Below are positions 22,981 through 32,104 of a DNA stretch of 34,704 nt, one piece after another. The first letter of the stretch is position 1, and each line of letters opens with the position of its first letter. The notes below the pieces were generated by a model that saw only the letters and a program-made list of their open reading frames with translations, did not search any database and was not told the DNA's origin. Origin of the DNA: Candidatus Stercoripulliclostridium merdipullorum (GTDB lineage: Bacteria; Bacillota; Clostridia; Christensenellales; DTU072); the NCBI GenBank assembly GCA_018713745.1, contig DVOH01000013.1:77959-112662 (forward strand), given 5' to 3'. A program made the position numbers and the translations under genes.

Positions 22981-23322
22981 ATGATTAAACGGGGAGAACT
23001 GTACTATGCCGATTTAAGTCCCGTCGTGGGGAGCGAACAAGGGGGAATCCGCCCGGTACTGATCGTACAAAACGACGTGGGAAACAAATTTGCGCCGACG
23101 GTGATCGCGGCGGCGGTCACCAGCAAACTCAACAAAGCGCGCCTGCCTACCCACATCGAACTGCCCGCGGCAAGCGGCTTGCCGAAAGAAAGCATTCTGC
23201 TGCTCGAGCAAATCCGCACCATCGACAAAACCCGTCTGCAGGATAAAATCGGCGAACTCAGCGACGAAACGATGAAGCGCGTCAACAACGCGCTGTTGAT
23301 CAGCCTCGGATTTTTTAATTGA
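22981..23322 (+). CDS. MazF/PemK family toxin (mRNA endoribonuclease)
   Basis: A 113-residue protein of the MazF/PemK/EndoA family, which cuts mRNA at short sequence motifs. The conserved start [19 protein letters not shown] and RPVLIVQND (about 24-32) hold the catalytic Arg; a conserved Ser/Thr follows in AAVTSKL. Length equals Bacillus NdoA. No antitoxin gene is visible: the only upstream frame is an 11-codon stretch that overlaps the ATG as ATGA, and the genes on both sides are on the other strand. The start has a GAGGAAG site. No clear SigA promoter is seen. Its 3' end overlaps the convergent birA by 8 bp. Confidence 0.9.
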   Translation: MIKRGELYYADLSPVVGSEQGGIRPVLIVQNDVGNKFAPTVIAAAVTSKLNKARLPTHIELPAASGLPKESILLLEQIRTIDKTRLQDKIGELSDETMKRVNNALLISLGFFN

Positions 23323-24034
23323 CGGGATCGCCCGGCGAAAGAAATCCGGGGTTGGCAACGGTGACGCGTTTTCCGCCTTCGACTTCGGCAATCAAAAATC
23401 CCCCCGCATCGATTTCCTTTGCCACCGCAGGCGTGCCGTCTTCCAGGACAATAGGCAAGCCGAGCGTAACACACCGTGCGCGGTAGTCTTTCAGATAGTC
23501 GTCACAGGTTTCCCGTGCTTGCAACGCAACGCACAGCTTAGCTATAACTTCCTCGGGCGCTGTCCGTATGCCGAGCGCCCGCATCGATACGGCAATTTCC
23601 TCCACGCCGTTCAACGCATTGTTGACGTTGATTCCGATCCCGAGGATCACGCTGTTTGCCGACGCGTCGTATTCGGTCAGCATTCCGCTGATTTTTTTGT
23701 CCCCTACTTTGATATCGTTAGGCCACTTGATGCCGCCCGCTATCCCGTAGCCATCCAGAACGTCGATGACGGCAAGGGCGCCGAGCAAGGCGTAGCGCAT
23801 CATTTCCCGCGGAGTTCCGCTTCGCTTCAACACGATCGAGCAGTACGCGCCGCCCGGGTTGCTGACAAAATGTTTTGTGCCGCGTCCGCGCCCGTTCGGT
23901 TGCGATTCTGCAACAAAAACGGTATCTATAGCTACAGGATTTGCCCTTGCGTAGCTTTGTGTGCTGCCCGGTTCGATGATGACGCAACGCAGTCCGATCT
24001 CGCGGAGCATGTGTTCAATCGCAGTACGGTTCAT
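23315..24034 (-). CDS. birA: Biotin--[acetyl-CoA-carboxylase] ligase, no DNA-binding domain
   Basis: A 239-residue biotin protein ligase. GRGRG (48-52) is the biotinyl-AMP loop, KWPNDI (103-108) and KKISGMLTE (113-121) hold the catalytic lysines, and GIGINVNN (132-139) is typical. The N-terminal helix-turn-helix of Bacillus or E. coli BirA is absent, so it should be a ligase only. The C-terminal SH3-like domain is present. The start at 24034 has a GGGAG site 6 nt upstream, inside the end of recX, giving a 20-bp overlap; an ATG two codons earlier is less well spaced. Confidence 0.95.
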   Translation of the reverse strand: MNRTAIEHMLREIGLRCVIIEPGSTQSYARANPVAIDTVFVAESQPNGRGRGTKHFVSNPGGAYCSIVLKRSGTPREMMRYALLGALAVIDVLDGYGIAGGIKWPNDIKVGDKKISGMLTEYDASANSVILGIGINVNNALNGVEEIAVSMRALGIRTAPEEVIAKLCVALQARETCDDYLKDYRARCVTLGLPIVLEDGTPAVAKEIDAGGFLIAEVEGGKRVTVANPGFLSPGDPVN

Positions 24035-24638
24035 CCTCATCTCCCATGCCGATCGCCTCTTTGGCGGCTTCGTACGAAAACCCGCGCGCGGCAAGATGTC
24101 TGATTGCCTTTTCCCGAAACTTCGGGTCGGAGCGATCTTTTCCGCGGCAATACTTACGGAATACGGCGTTGCAGGCTTCCTGCTCGTCTTCCTCGCTTCC
24201 CGCCGTCGCGGCGTCGATCAGCGCGTCCGCAATCCCCTTTTGTTGCAGTTCGCGACGGATGCGATAGGTCCCTTTGATCGATGCGTTGGCTTCATAATAA
24301 AACGAGGCATACGCCTCGTCCGAAAGATACCGATACTGCAGACAGAATTCGACTGCATAATCGACTGCCGATTGGGGATAACCTTTTTCGCGCAGCTTGT
24401 TGCGCGCTTCCCGCTCGGTACGCGGGCCGCGCGCAATCAGATTGAGCAGATATTCTTTCGCGTTCAGCTTCGCGCTGAGCTCCCGCAGCGCGTCAAAGCG
24501 TTCCCGCTCGATTTCGCCTTTCTCCAAGCGATACCGCACGGCAGCTTCGGGGTGAATTCCCCGATAGCTTTCGCCGTCCGCTATAATATCGACTTTCCTT
24601 TTGCCGATCCTGATCGACTCGATCTTCACGAAAGACAA
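24015..24638 (-). CDS. recX: Regulatory protein RecX
   Basis: A protein of about 204-207 residues made of three-helix repeats, as in RecX, which binds RecA filaments and limits recombination. Characteristic stretches are LLNLIARGPRTEREARNKLREKGY (as LNLIARGPRTEREAR near 65-79), YRYLSDEAYASFY and GTYRIRRELQQKGI. The start is uncertain: TTG at 24638 directly follows the ilvE stop, and GTG at 24629 begins MKIESIRIGK. Neither has a Shine-Dalgarno site, so reinitiation after ilvE is likely. recA is not adjacent. Confidence 0.9.
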   Translation of the reverse strand: MSFVKIESIRIGKRKVDIIADGESYRGIHPEAAVRYRLEKGEIERERFDALRELSAKLNAKEYLLNLIARGPRTEREARNKLREKGYPQSAVDYAVEFCLQYRYLSDEAYASFYYEANASIKGTYRIRRELQQKGIADALIDAATAGSEEDEQEACNAVFRKYCRGKDRSDPKFREKAIRHLAARGFSYEAAKEAIGMGDEDEPYCD

Positions 24639-25694
24639 TCAGTTTAACGCGACAATCCAGCCGTATTCGTCTTTTTCGCGCCCGTACTGAATTCCCGTCA
24701 GTTTGTCGTACAGATACGATGTGATCGGTCCCATTTCGTTGCCGTTGATGACCAGATCTTTGCCCTGATAGCCCAGTACGCCGACCGGCGAAATCACTGC
24801 GGCGGTACCGCTGCCAAAGGCTTCGGTCAACCGACCTTCCTCGTATGCTTTGACGATTTCGTCAACCGATACGCGGGTCTCTTCGCAGGGCATCCCTTCT
24901 TTCCGCAGAATCTGCAGAACGCTGTTGCGGGTGATGCCGGGCAGAATGCTACCAACCAAGGCGGGCGTTTTGACCACGCCGTCGATGACGAAAAACATAT
25001 TCATCGCGCCCACTTCTTCGACATATTTATGCTCTTTGGCGTCCAACCACAGAACCTGCTCATAGCCCTTTTCTTTGGCGACGTTGCCTGCCAGCAAGGA
25101 GGCGGCATAGTTGCCCATGCATTTGGCTTCGCCCGTGCCGCCGAGCGGTGCGCGGACAAAATGCTCTTCGATAAGAATACGGGTGGGCTTCAGACCCGTT
25201 GCGTAATATGCGCCTACCGGGCTGAGAATAATATAAAAGCGATATTTCGACGAAGGATGCACGCCGAGTTCCGCCGCCGTACCGACCATCGTGGGACGCA
25301 GATAAAGCGCGGTTCCGGGTTCGGTGGGGATCCAGTCTTGTTCGAGAAGAACAAGCTCTTTCATCGCCTGAAGCATCGAGTCGACGTCAAGCTCGGGCAT
25401 ACAAAGACGACGCGCCGAATTGTTCATACGGATCAGATTGTCGCGGGGACGGAACAACGTAATTTTGCCTTCGGCATTCTTGTACGCCTTCAGCCCTTCG
25501 AAGATCCCTTGCCCGTAGTGCAGAACCGTTGTGGAAGGATCCATTTCAAACGGTGCGTACGGCACGATTTCGGGCTCTTTCCATGCGCCGTTCTCATAGT
25601 CCATCACCAACATGTGGTCGGTAAAATACTTCCCGAATCCCAATTTGGAAAAATCGGGTTTTTGCTTGGGGTGCTGTGTTTTGGTGATTTTCAT
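24639..25694 (-). CDS. ilvE: Branched-chain amino acid aminotransferase
   Basis: A 351-residue fold-type IV PLP enzyme that makes or degrades valine, leucine and isoleucine through their 2-oxo acids. The family marks are LHYGQGIFEGLKAY (about 58-71), the segment GEAKCMGNYAASL with the PLP lysine region, QVLWLDAKEHKYVEEVGAMN and GTAAVISPVG near the C-terminus. Length and sequence are those of the long bacterial BCAT group (IlvE/YwaA type). A GAGAGG site lies about 8 nt before the ATG; the start is one base after the yigZ stop. Confidence 0.95.
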   Translation of the reverse strand: MKITKTQHPKQKPDFSKLGFGKYFTDHMLVMDYENGAWKEPEIVPYAPFEMDPSTTVLHYGQGIFEGLKAYKNAEGKITLFRPRDNLIRMNNSARRLCMPELDVDSMLQAMKELVLLEQDWIPTEPGTALYLRPTMVGTAAELGVHPSSKYRFYIILSPVGAYYATGLKPTRILIEEHFVRAPLGGTGEAKCMGNYAASLLAGNVAKEKGYEQVLWLDAKEHKYVEEVGAMNMFFVIDGVVKTPALVGSILPGITRNSVLQILRKEGMPCEETRVSVDEIVKAYEEGRLTEAFGSGTAAVISPVGVLGYQGKDLVINGNEMGPITSYLYDKLTGIQYGREKDEYGWIVALN

Positions 25695-25695
25695 A

Positions 25696-26328
25696 TCATA
25701 CCTCTCTGTATTGGATATATGTCTGTTTCAAGAAGCGTATGCACGCTTCTCCTGCCGTCAGCTCGGCAATCGCGCCCTCCGTCCGCAAGCGGTGTTCGAC
25801 GGGAACCGCCAGCGTCAACGCAACGGAATCGCCGTATCGGGTGTCCAAAACTTTCAGTTTGTTTGCCGATACGTATCGCATCAGGTTTTGATATGCGTCA
25901 TAACCGAGTTCCGCTTCCAGCACGACGGAGTCGCGCATGGTTACGGATTCCGCTTGCATCAGCCCCTCGGTTACCGCTTTGGCATAGGCGCTGACCAGTC
26001 CGCCCGCGCCCAGTTTGATCCCGCCGAAATAGCGTGTCACGACGGCGACTACGCCGAACAATCCGTTCTTTCGCAAAACCTGAAACATCGGCTGTCCCGC
26101 CGTGCCGCCCGGCTCTCCGTCGTCCGAACATTTTTGCTCGTTGCTTTCCGGAAGTCCCACGATCGCGTAACAGTTGTGCGTGGCGTCCGAAAACTCCTTG
26201 CGCACTTCGGCGACGATTTTCAGCCCCTCTTCCAGGCTGTCGACGGGCTGCAGCGTTGTGATAAACCGCGATTTTTTGACGATATATTCACTCCGCGTTC
26301 TGCCCGCAATCGTACGGTATTCAGTCAT
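25696..26328 (-). CDS. YigZ family protein (IMPACT-like)
   Basis: A 210-residue protein of the YigZ/UPF0029 family. The N-terminal domain has the signature [15 protein letters not shown] (about 67-81) and [15 protein letters not shown] (about 98-112) shared with yeast and mammalian IMPACT; the C-terminal DUF1949 domain is ferredoxin-like. Bacterial members are thought to act on translation or nucleic acids, but no reaction is established. The start at 26328 lies inside the tyrS end (8-bp overlap) and is preferred over 26373, which extends into tyrS coding sequence. Confidence 0.9.
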   Translation of the reverse strand: MTEYRTIAGRTRSEYIVKKSRFITTLQPVDSLEEGLKIVAEVRKEFSDATHNCYAIVGLPESNEQKCSDDGEPGGTAGQPMFQVLRKNGLFGVVAVVTRYFGGIKLGAGGLVSAYAKAVTEGLMQAESVTMRDSVVLEAELGYDAYQNLMRYVSANKLKVLDTRYGDSVALTLAVPVEHRLRTEGAIAELTAGEACIRFLKQTYIQYREV

Positions 26329-27532
26329 CCGCAACCACGCGAACGTGAACTTTTTTGCCCTTGTGCAGGACAAATCCCGCGGCGCGTTGCTCCGCCGTTA
26401 CCTCGGCGCCGATATCCTCGACTTTGGCGTCGTCGATGCGGATTCCGCCTCCCTCGATCAGTCGGCGGGCTTCCCCTTTAGAGGGTGCCAGTTTGAGGGC
26501 GACCAAAAGATCGACCACCTTGACAACGGACGCGTCAACCTGCTTGGTCGGCAGTTCGCCTCCCCCGCCTCCGAACGCCGCACGCGCTTCGCTTCTTGCC
26601 TTATCCGCTTCGGCTTCGCCGTGCACGATCTTGGTCACTTCGTAGGCAAGACGCTCCTTTGCCGCATTCAGCGCGGCTCCCTGCTCCGCCGTCAGCGCGG
26701 CAATTTCGTCCAGCGGCAAAAACGTCAGATATTTCAGGCAGTTTTCGACGTCGGCGTCGGCTACGTTGCGGAAATACTGATAGAATTCGTAAGGCGGCGT
26801 TTTGTCTTTATCGAGCCATAAGGCACCTTTTGCGGTCTTGCCCATCTTGGTGCCTTCGGACGTCAGCAACAACGAAAACGTCATGGCAAACGCGGCTTCC
26901 CCTTCTTTGCGGCGGATCAGGTCTGCCCCCGCCAGAATGTTGGACCACTGGTCGTCGCCGCCGCATTCCAGACGGCAACCGTATTTGCGGAACAGCACCA
27001 GGAAGTCGTATGCCTGCATCAGCATATAGTTGAATTCGAGAAAAGACAACCCTTTTTCCATCCGCGTCTTGAAGCACTCCGCCGTCAGCATGCGGTTGAC
27101 CGAGAAGTGTGCCCCGACTTCGCGCAGAAAGTCGATATAATTGAGTCCGAGCAGCCACTCTGCATTGTCGACCATAATGGCGGCGTTCTCCCCTTCGAAG
27201 GAAAAGAAGCGCGACATTTGCTTTTTGAACATTTCGACGTTGTGGCGGATGACTTCGGGCGTCATCATTTTGCGCATATCGGTTCTGCCCGAAGGATCGC
27301 CGACCATGCCCGTACCGCCGCCCAGCAGAACGATGGGACGATGTCCCGCTTTCTGCATGTGGCTCATCGCCATCAAAACGAGAAAATGTCCGACATGCAA
27401 AGAGTCTGCCGTGGGATCGAACCCGACGTAAAACGGAACGCTCTCTTTGCCGAGGAGCTCATAAAGTTCGTCCTCGTACACAGTCTGCTTGATAAACCCG
27501 CGCGCGCGGAGGGTGTCCATAATGTTTTCCAT
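26321..27532 (-). CDS. tyrS: Tyrosyl-tRNA synthetase
   Basis: A 403-residue class I synthetase. The HIGH motif is HVGH (46-49) and the KMSKS motif KMGKT (229-233), the TyrZ-like variant rather than KFGKT; the tyrosine pocket [12 protein letters not shown] and GGDDQWSNI (191-199) are present. Residues about 335-400 form the S4-type RNA-binding domain ([18 protein letters not shown]). An AAGAGG site sets the start at MENIMDTL. No T-box-like leader is visible: only 30 bp separate it from the aminotransferase gene. Confidence 0.97.
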   Translation of the reverse strand: MENIMDTLRARGFIKQTVYEDELYELLGKESVPFYVGFDPTADSLHVGHFLVLMAMSHMQKAGHRPIVLLGGGTGMVGDPSGRTDMRKMMTPEVIRHNVEMFKKQMSRFFSFEGENAAIMVDNAEWLLGLNYIDFLREVGAHFSVNRMLTAECFKTRMEKGLSFLEFNYMLMQAYDFLVLFRKYGCRLECGGDDQWSNILAGADLIRRKEGEAAFAMTFSLLLTSEGTKMGKTAKGALWLDKDKTPPYEFYQYFRNVADADVENCLKYLTFLPLDEIAALTAEQGAALNAAKERLAYEVTKIVHGEAEADKARSEARAAFGGGGGELPTKQVDASVVKVVDLLVALKLAPSKGEARRLIEGGGIRIDDAKVEDIGAEVTAEQRAAGFVLHKGKKVHVRVVADD

Positions 27533-27562
27533 AAATCGTACCTCTTAAACGGAAGTGTCGTA

Positions 27563-28747
27563 TTAAATAATTTGGCGGAGCAGTTCGCCGAGACGGGCGA
27601 TGCCGGTGTCGATCTGCTCGAGGGTTGCGTTGGAAAAATTGAGGCGGAGGGTGTTTTCGCCCGAACCGTCGGCGTAGAAATCACTGCCGCAAACATAGGC
27701 GACCTTGCGTTCGACGGCTTTCAGGAAAAGATCTTTTGCGCTGACGCCTTCGGGAAGTTCGACCCAGATAAACAAGCCGCCCTGCGGGTCGGTATAACGA
27801 ACGCTTGCGGGGAAATACCGCCGGATTGCGGCGATCATCGCGTCTTTTTTCTGCTTGTAAAGAGGAATGTTGCGGGCGAGCGAAGGATCGAGCAAACCCC
27901 GGTCAAGATACTCCGACACGATTGCTTGATTGAGCGTCGCGGTATGTACGTCGGTCGCCTGCTTCCCGATGGTCAGCTTGGCGATCACCGCAGGATCGGC
28001 GACGGCAAGCCCGACGCGCATGCCGGGCGAAATCACTTTGGAAAACGACGTCAGATAAATGACGTTTCCCGTCCGATCCATCGATTTGATCGAAGGCAGT
28101 TGTTCGCCCTCCCAACGCAGTTCGCCGTACGGATCGTCCTCCACCAGCATAACGCCGTGTTTTGCCGTAATTTCGGCAATGCGCTTGCGGTTTTCGAGGG
28201 GAACGGTCTTTCCGGTCGGATTGGAGAAGTTGGGAACAAGATAGACAAACTTCGGATGATATCGAATGATTTTGGCTTCGAGATCGTCGGGATCGATGCC
28301 GTCGTCGTTGCTTTTGACGCCGACGGGAACGCCTTCGTAGGTCTTAAGAATATGCAGAACCGCAAGATAAGTGGGGTCTTCGACCAGCACGACGTCACCC
28401 TTGTTGATAAACGCCTTGCAAGTCAGGTCGATCCCCTGCTGTCCGCCGCTGACGGCAAGCACGTTGTCGAGGGTTACGTCGGTAATGCCTTTGCGGGCAA
28501 GATACTTCAGTCCGCTTTGCAGATACGGCAGGTATCCTTCGGTTCCGCCGTATTGCAGAATCTTCAAGGCGTCTTTGCCGTGCAGCAATTCATCGGCGAT
28601 ATCGGCGATTTCGGCGGCAGGCAACGCCTGTCCTGCGGGCATACCGCCCGCAAACGAAATCATATCGGGCTGTGCGAGCAATTTGAAAATCATACGGATG
28701 GCATTGCCTTTGAGATTTTGCATTCTGTCGCTGAAACGGTAATCCAT
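27563..28747 (-). CDS. PLP-dependent aminotransferase (class I/II, LysN-like group)
   Basis: A 394-residue fold-type I aminotransferase. MISFAGGMPA near residue 29, YGGTEGYLPYLQSGL, the NPTGKTVP substrate loop, EDDPYGELRW and the PLP lysine in SFSKVISPGMRVG are the marks of the group that includes 2-aminoadipate and aromatic or branched-chain aminotransferases; it has no GntR domain. The exact substrate is open, but its operon with ilvE and tyrS suggests amino acid transamination. An AAGGAG site precedes ATG 28747. It is the first gene of a six-gene run ending with birA. Confidence 0.9.
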   Translation of the reverse strand: MDYRFSDRMQNLKGNAIRMIFKLLAQPDMISFAGGMPAGQALPAAEIADIADELLHGKDALKILQYGGTEGYLPYLQSGLKYLARKGITDVTLDNVLAVSGGQQGIDLTCKAFINKGDVVLVEDPTYLAVLHILKTYEGVPVGVKSNDDGIDPDDLEAKIIRYHPKFVYLVPNFSNPTGKTVPLENRKRIAEITAKHGVMLVEDDPYGELRWEGEQLPSIKSMDRTGNVIYLTSFSKVISPGMRVGLAVADPAVIAKLTIGKQATDVHTATLNQAIVSEYLDRGLLDPSLARNIPLYKQKKDAMIAAIRRYFPASVRYTDPQGGLFIWVELPEGVSAKDLFLKAVERKVAYVCGSDFYADGSGENTLRLNFSNATLEQIDTGIARLGELLRQII

Positions 28748-28763
28748 AGCAACTCCTTTTTGC

Positions 28764-28780
28764 GCGTAGCGCGCGTACGC
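28764..28780 (-). promoter_or_regulatory. GC-rich hairpin in the aminotransferase leader
   Basis: Arms GCGTA/TACGC with a 7-nt GC-only loop lie in the predicted leader, just upstream of the AAGGAG site. It might modulate ribosome access or be a protein site. Confidence 0.35.
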
Positions 28781-28801
28781 CACGCGTATTTATTAACCAT
28801 A

Positions 28802-28830
28802 ATCATAGCACAGCGCAAATAAAAAAGCAA
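28802..28830 (-). promoter_or_regulatory. Promoter of the aminotransferase-tyrS-ilvE-birA operon
   Basis: On the minus strand TTGCTT (28825-28830), 17-bp spacer, TATGAT (28802-28807). The -35 lies in the 3' arm and T-run of the terminator of the preceding ABC gene cluster, so terminator and promoter share DNA. Confidence 0.55.
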
Positions 28831-28848
28831 TCGGACGACGCCGATTGC
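28821..28848 (-). terminator. Terminator of the ABC transporter cluster
   Basis: On the minus strand, arms GCAATCGG/CCGATTGC (8 bp, 6-nt loop) are followed by TTTTTTATTT. It lies 23 nt after the permease stop. Confidence 0.9.
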
Positions 28849-28871
28849 CTGAATCTGAAGAAATTTCGCTT

Positions 28872-31394
28872 TTAAGCGAGCATATCGAACTTGTGTCCTT
28901 CTTCGGGCGGACGGGCAAGCGCAATCGCGAGCCAGATCCCGACAAAGGCAAACGCGCCGATCAAGCCCGACAGAACCGAGGACAACGGAAAGGCTGCAAA
29001 TACCATATATTTATCGACAACGGCACCCATCAGCGGCAACAAACGGTTGACCGCAAGCGCGGTTCCGAGCCCGATGACGGCGGCGGCGAGGGCAAGAATT
29101 CCGCCTTCGGCGGCGGTAAAGCCGAGATAATCGCTTCGGCTCATCCCCGACAGACGGAATACCGACAACTCCCGTTTCCGGTCATATCGGGTGACGACCG
29201 AGATATTGACAACCCCCATCAACGCGACAAGGCATACGGCAATTTCCAGCAACAGTAACAATGTCGAGACGCCCGACATCAAATCGCGCGTTGCCCCCAC
29301 CCATTCGGCATACGGAAGGGCAAACGTCGTAGTCATACGGCGGGCTTCTACGGCGTCGCGCAGCGTGACAAACACGTCGCCCTCGGTGCCTGCGGGCAGC
29401 CCGTCCCGTTCCGAAACAAGCATAATAGCGGTTTTGTTGAGAAGCTCGAGCCGACCGTAAGGACAGTAAGCGACGCGGTCGTACTCCGAAACGGTCTCGT
29501 CGAACCCGGCTACGGTAAAAGAGAACTCCACGTTGCGATAATCTTCATCGACGATGATAAACGATACGCGATCGCCTACCGAAGCACCGAGCCTCAATGC
29601 CATATCGCGCGACAAAACGATGGGATCGGTCACCGAACGATAGCGTTCGAGCGTTCCGTCGGACAATCCGCCCGCGCAGCAGGCGACAAGACAATCGGGA
29701 TCGCTGACGCCGTAAATCGTAAACGCTTTGCCGTCGATCTCATCGATATAGAAATCCGCCGAATGGTAATATCCCACCGTGCCGATCCCGGGCAAATCCT
29801 TCAGGTCGGCGGCAAAATCGTCAAGTTCGTTTTGCGGAAGATGAACGCCGACGTTGACGATATAATCGGCGGAATAGCGGGTACGGAAGGGCGTAACGGC
29901 GACGCGAACCATCGTTACGGTCTCGACGACGACAAAGGCAAACGCCATGATGACCGAAAGCAACACCGTAATCGTACGCAACGAACGGGCGCGCCCGACC
30001 TGCATTGCCGCGACGCGGGCGGGACCCGTCGAACGAAGTTTTGCGATCAGCCACGATACGGCTTTGACCGCATACCCCGTCGACGCGGCAATCCAAAGGG
30101 CGGCGGCAATCATAAGGAGCGCGGCAAGCGGAATCAACGCCGTCCCGTCCAAAAACGAAACGGCTACGGAAACGCCGATCAAAGCGAGCGTCGCCACTGC
30201 AAACAATACGGGACGATTGCGCCGCGCCTGCTTTGCGCCTTGGCTTGCGGCGGCACGAATGGTTTTGCGACTAAGAGAAATTGCGGGACCCAAAGCGGAC
30301 AATACGGTTACCGCAACCGCAACGATTACGGCAACAAAATATTTCCATACCGCATAGGTCACGGCATGCCGCGCGGTGGGCAACAGGCTGATGACGGCAA
30401 CCTCCATGATCAGTCGTCCCAGCGCGACGCCGATCAATCCGCCGACCAGACCGTAGCAAACGACTTCCAGCAACAGAATCGTTACCGTCTGCCCGGGGGT
30501 AGCGCCTGCGGCTTTGAATACTTCCATCTCCGCCGAACGGTTGCGCACGACAATCATATAAGAGGTCAAAAGGATCAGCGCCATCATCGCGACGACGAAC
30601 ATCAATCCGACGACCAAAAGCGTGGTATTGTTGCGGGCAATCTCGCGCGCCGCGGTTTCGCCGTTGCCTTCTCCGACGCCGACGCCCGGAAATTCCGCTT
30701 CAAGATCCCTGACTGCGGCATCGTAATCGGCAGGATCTTTGAGCGTCAGATAAGCCGCGGTAATCTGCCCCTGGTTGCCGACCGCGTCAAAGTCGGTCAG
30801 AAGATTGATTGCCGCGCTCGAAGCAAACAGTCCTTCGTCCGCAACAACATATCGGATATGCATCTTGACATACATATTGTAAGTCGGCAGATAAATTTCG
30901 ACAAAGTCCCCCGCTCCGAGTCCCGCATCGGCGGCAAACCGTTCGCCGATGATTGCGGGCGCATACGCCATCACGTCGGTATCGAACGGATCGGGCTGAT
31001 ATTTTTCGACATAGCGCAAGGTATGATTTTGGAGATAGGTGTCGAGATCGGTCGCTTCGACCAGAACGGTACGGGTGGTACGATCGGTCTTGAGAATAGA
31101 GCCGAAGCGGACAAAATATTCGGCGTGCGAAAAACGGTCGCCCGAATACCGGACGAAATTGCGGATTCTCGACACCGAAAACGTTACGTTGGTCTCGTTG
31201 TGACTGCCGACAAGAATATCGGCGTCCCCCGCGGCGCGCCGGTATTCGGCGGCGCTGATGTTATAGAACATATCGTACATCGACAGCGACGCAAAAATCA
31301 TCACGGTAACGACGATTACCGTCACGAGAATGACGGCGGTCTGTCCTTTGTTTCTGCCGAGACTCCGCAGTGTATGGCGCAGTAGAATTCCCAT
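28872..31394 (-). CDS. ABC transporter permease with two FtsX domains
   Basis: An 840-residue MacB/FtsX-type permease of the long form: N-terminal helix (about 16-40), a large outside domain (about 45-255), three helices with FtsX signature (about 260-380; MEVFKAAGATPGQTVTILLLE), two to three extra helices in the middle (about 395-480), a second outside domain, and a final FtsX triplet (about 715-830; RELSVFRLSGMSRSDYLGF). Such mechanotransmission permeases often act in envelope stress, peptide resistance or lipoprotein handling instead of bulk transport. The ATG overlaps the ATPase stop by one base (TAATG). Confidence 0.9.
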   Translation of the reverse strand: MGILLRHTLRSLGRNKGQTAVILVTVIVVTVMIFASLSMYDMFYNISAAEYRRAAGDADILVGSHNETNVTFSVSRIRNFVRYSGDRFSHAEYFVRFGSILKTDRTTRTVLVEATDLDTYLQNHTLRYVEKYQPDPFDTDVMAYAPAIIGERFAADAGLGAGDFVEIYLPTYNMYVKMHIRYVVADEGLFASSAAINLLTDFDAVGNQGQITAAYLTLKDPADYDAAVRDLEAEFPGVGVGEGNGETAAREIARNNTTLLVVGLMFVVAMMALILLTSYMIVVRNRSAEMEVFKAAGATPGQTVTILLLEVVCYGLVGGLIGVALGRLIMEVAVISLLPTARHAVTYAVWKYFVAVIVAVAVTVLSALGPAISLSRKTIRAAASQGAKQARRNRPVLFAVATLALIGVSVAVSFLDGTALIPLAALLMIAAALWIAASTGYAVKAVSWLIAKLRSTGPARVAAMQVGRARSLRTITVLLSVIMAFAFVVVETVTMVRVAVTPFRTRYSADYIVNVGVHLPQNELDDFAADLKDLPGIGTVGYYHSADFYIDEIDGKAFTIYGVSDPDCLVACCAGGLSDGTLERYRSVTDPIVLSRDMALRLGASVGDRVSFIIVDEDYRNVEFSFTVAGFDETVSEYDRVAYCPYGRLELLNKTAIMLVSERDGLPAGTEGDVFVTLRDAVEARRMTTTFALPYAEWVGATRDLMSGVSTLLLLLEIAVCLVALMGVVNISVVTRYDRKRELSVFRLSGMSRSDYLGFTAAEGGILALAAAVIGLGTALAVNRLLPLMGAVVDKYMVFAAFPLSSVLSGLIGAFAFVGIWLAIALARPPEEGHKFDMLA

Positions 31395-32104
31395 TACGCC
31401 TGCCCTTCCTCCGCTTGGGAGGACTCTCCGTCCGTCCCGTCCGTCGATTCCGTGATTCGTCCGTCTTTCATCGTAATGATTCTGCCGGCATAAGCGGCGT
31501 TCATTTCGCTGTGCGTTACTTGTATGATTGTTGTGCCGCGACGGGCGTTGATGTCGCGCAACAGCTCCATAATCTCTCTGCTTGCCTTGCTGTCGAGGTT
31601 GCCGGTCGGCTCATCGAGCAGAATCAGTTCGGGATCGAAAATCAGCCCTCTTGCAATGGCGGCGCGTTGCTGTTCGCCGCCCGAAAGTTGGGAGGGCATT
31701 TTGTTGCCGAGGGGCGTGATTCCGAGATAGTCGGTCAGCTCTCGCGCCTTGTCGGCATAGTCGCGGACGGATTTTGCCGAAAGTACGATGGGGAGCATAA
31801 TGTTTTCGGACACCGTCAGATACGGGGCAAGATTGAAAAACTGAAACACAAACCCCAGCTTGGTACGTCGCAAAACGGCAAGTTGCCGTTCGGAATAGGA
31901 AGAAATCAATTCTCCGTCCAGCGTTACGGTGCCTTCGGTCGGTTTGTCGATCCCGCCGAGAATGGTCAAAAGCGTCGACTTCCCGGAGCCCGACGCTCCG
32001 ACAATGGAGATGAACTCTCCCCGTTCGACGCTGAAGTCGATCCCTTTTAGCACTTCGAGATCGCCGAATTTTTTCACGATGCCCTTCGCTTCCAATAACG
32101 CCAT
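31394..32104 (-). CDS. ABC transporter ATP-binding protein (MacB/LolD type)
   Basis: A 236-residue ATPase. Walker A is GASGSGKST (36-44), Q-loop [13 protein letters not shown] (about 86-98, the typical MacB/LolD form), signature LSGGEQQR (140-147) and Walker [13 protein letters not shown] (about 160-171), with His in QVTHS. The last 20 or so residues are an acidic, Thr/Ser/Glu-rich tail. It lies between the anchored unknown protein and the permease, with one-base overlaps on both sides, so the three products are very likely one complex. Confidence 0.95.
   Translation of the reverse strand: MALLEAKGIVKKFGDLEVLKGIDFSVERGEFISIVGASGSGKSTLLTILGGIDKPTEGTVTLDGELISSYSERQLAVLRRTKLGFVFQFFNLAPYLTVSENIMLPIVLSAKSVRDYADKARELTDYLGITPLGNKMPSQLSGGEQQRAAIARGLIFDPELILLDEPTGNLDSKASREIMELLRDINARRGTTIIQVTHSEMNAAYAGRIITMKDGRITESTDGTDGESSQAEEGQA

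Noticed and set aside
22949..22984. Eleven-codon frame upstream of mazF as an antitoxin
   Set aside because: Far too short for any known antitoxin and without a clear ribosome binding site; it may be chance or a coupling frame.
27533..27562. T-box riboswitch before tyrS
   Set aside because: The gap is only 30 bp and contains just a ribosome binding site.
27107..28822. A 571-codon plus-strand open frame
   Set aside because: Antisense to tyrS and the aminotransferase gene; composition is that of a reverse-complement frame and it has no start signals.
29763..31385. A 540-codon plus-strand open frame
   Set aside because: Antisense to the FtsX-type permease; highly charged, low-complexity translation with no recognisable fold.
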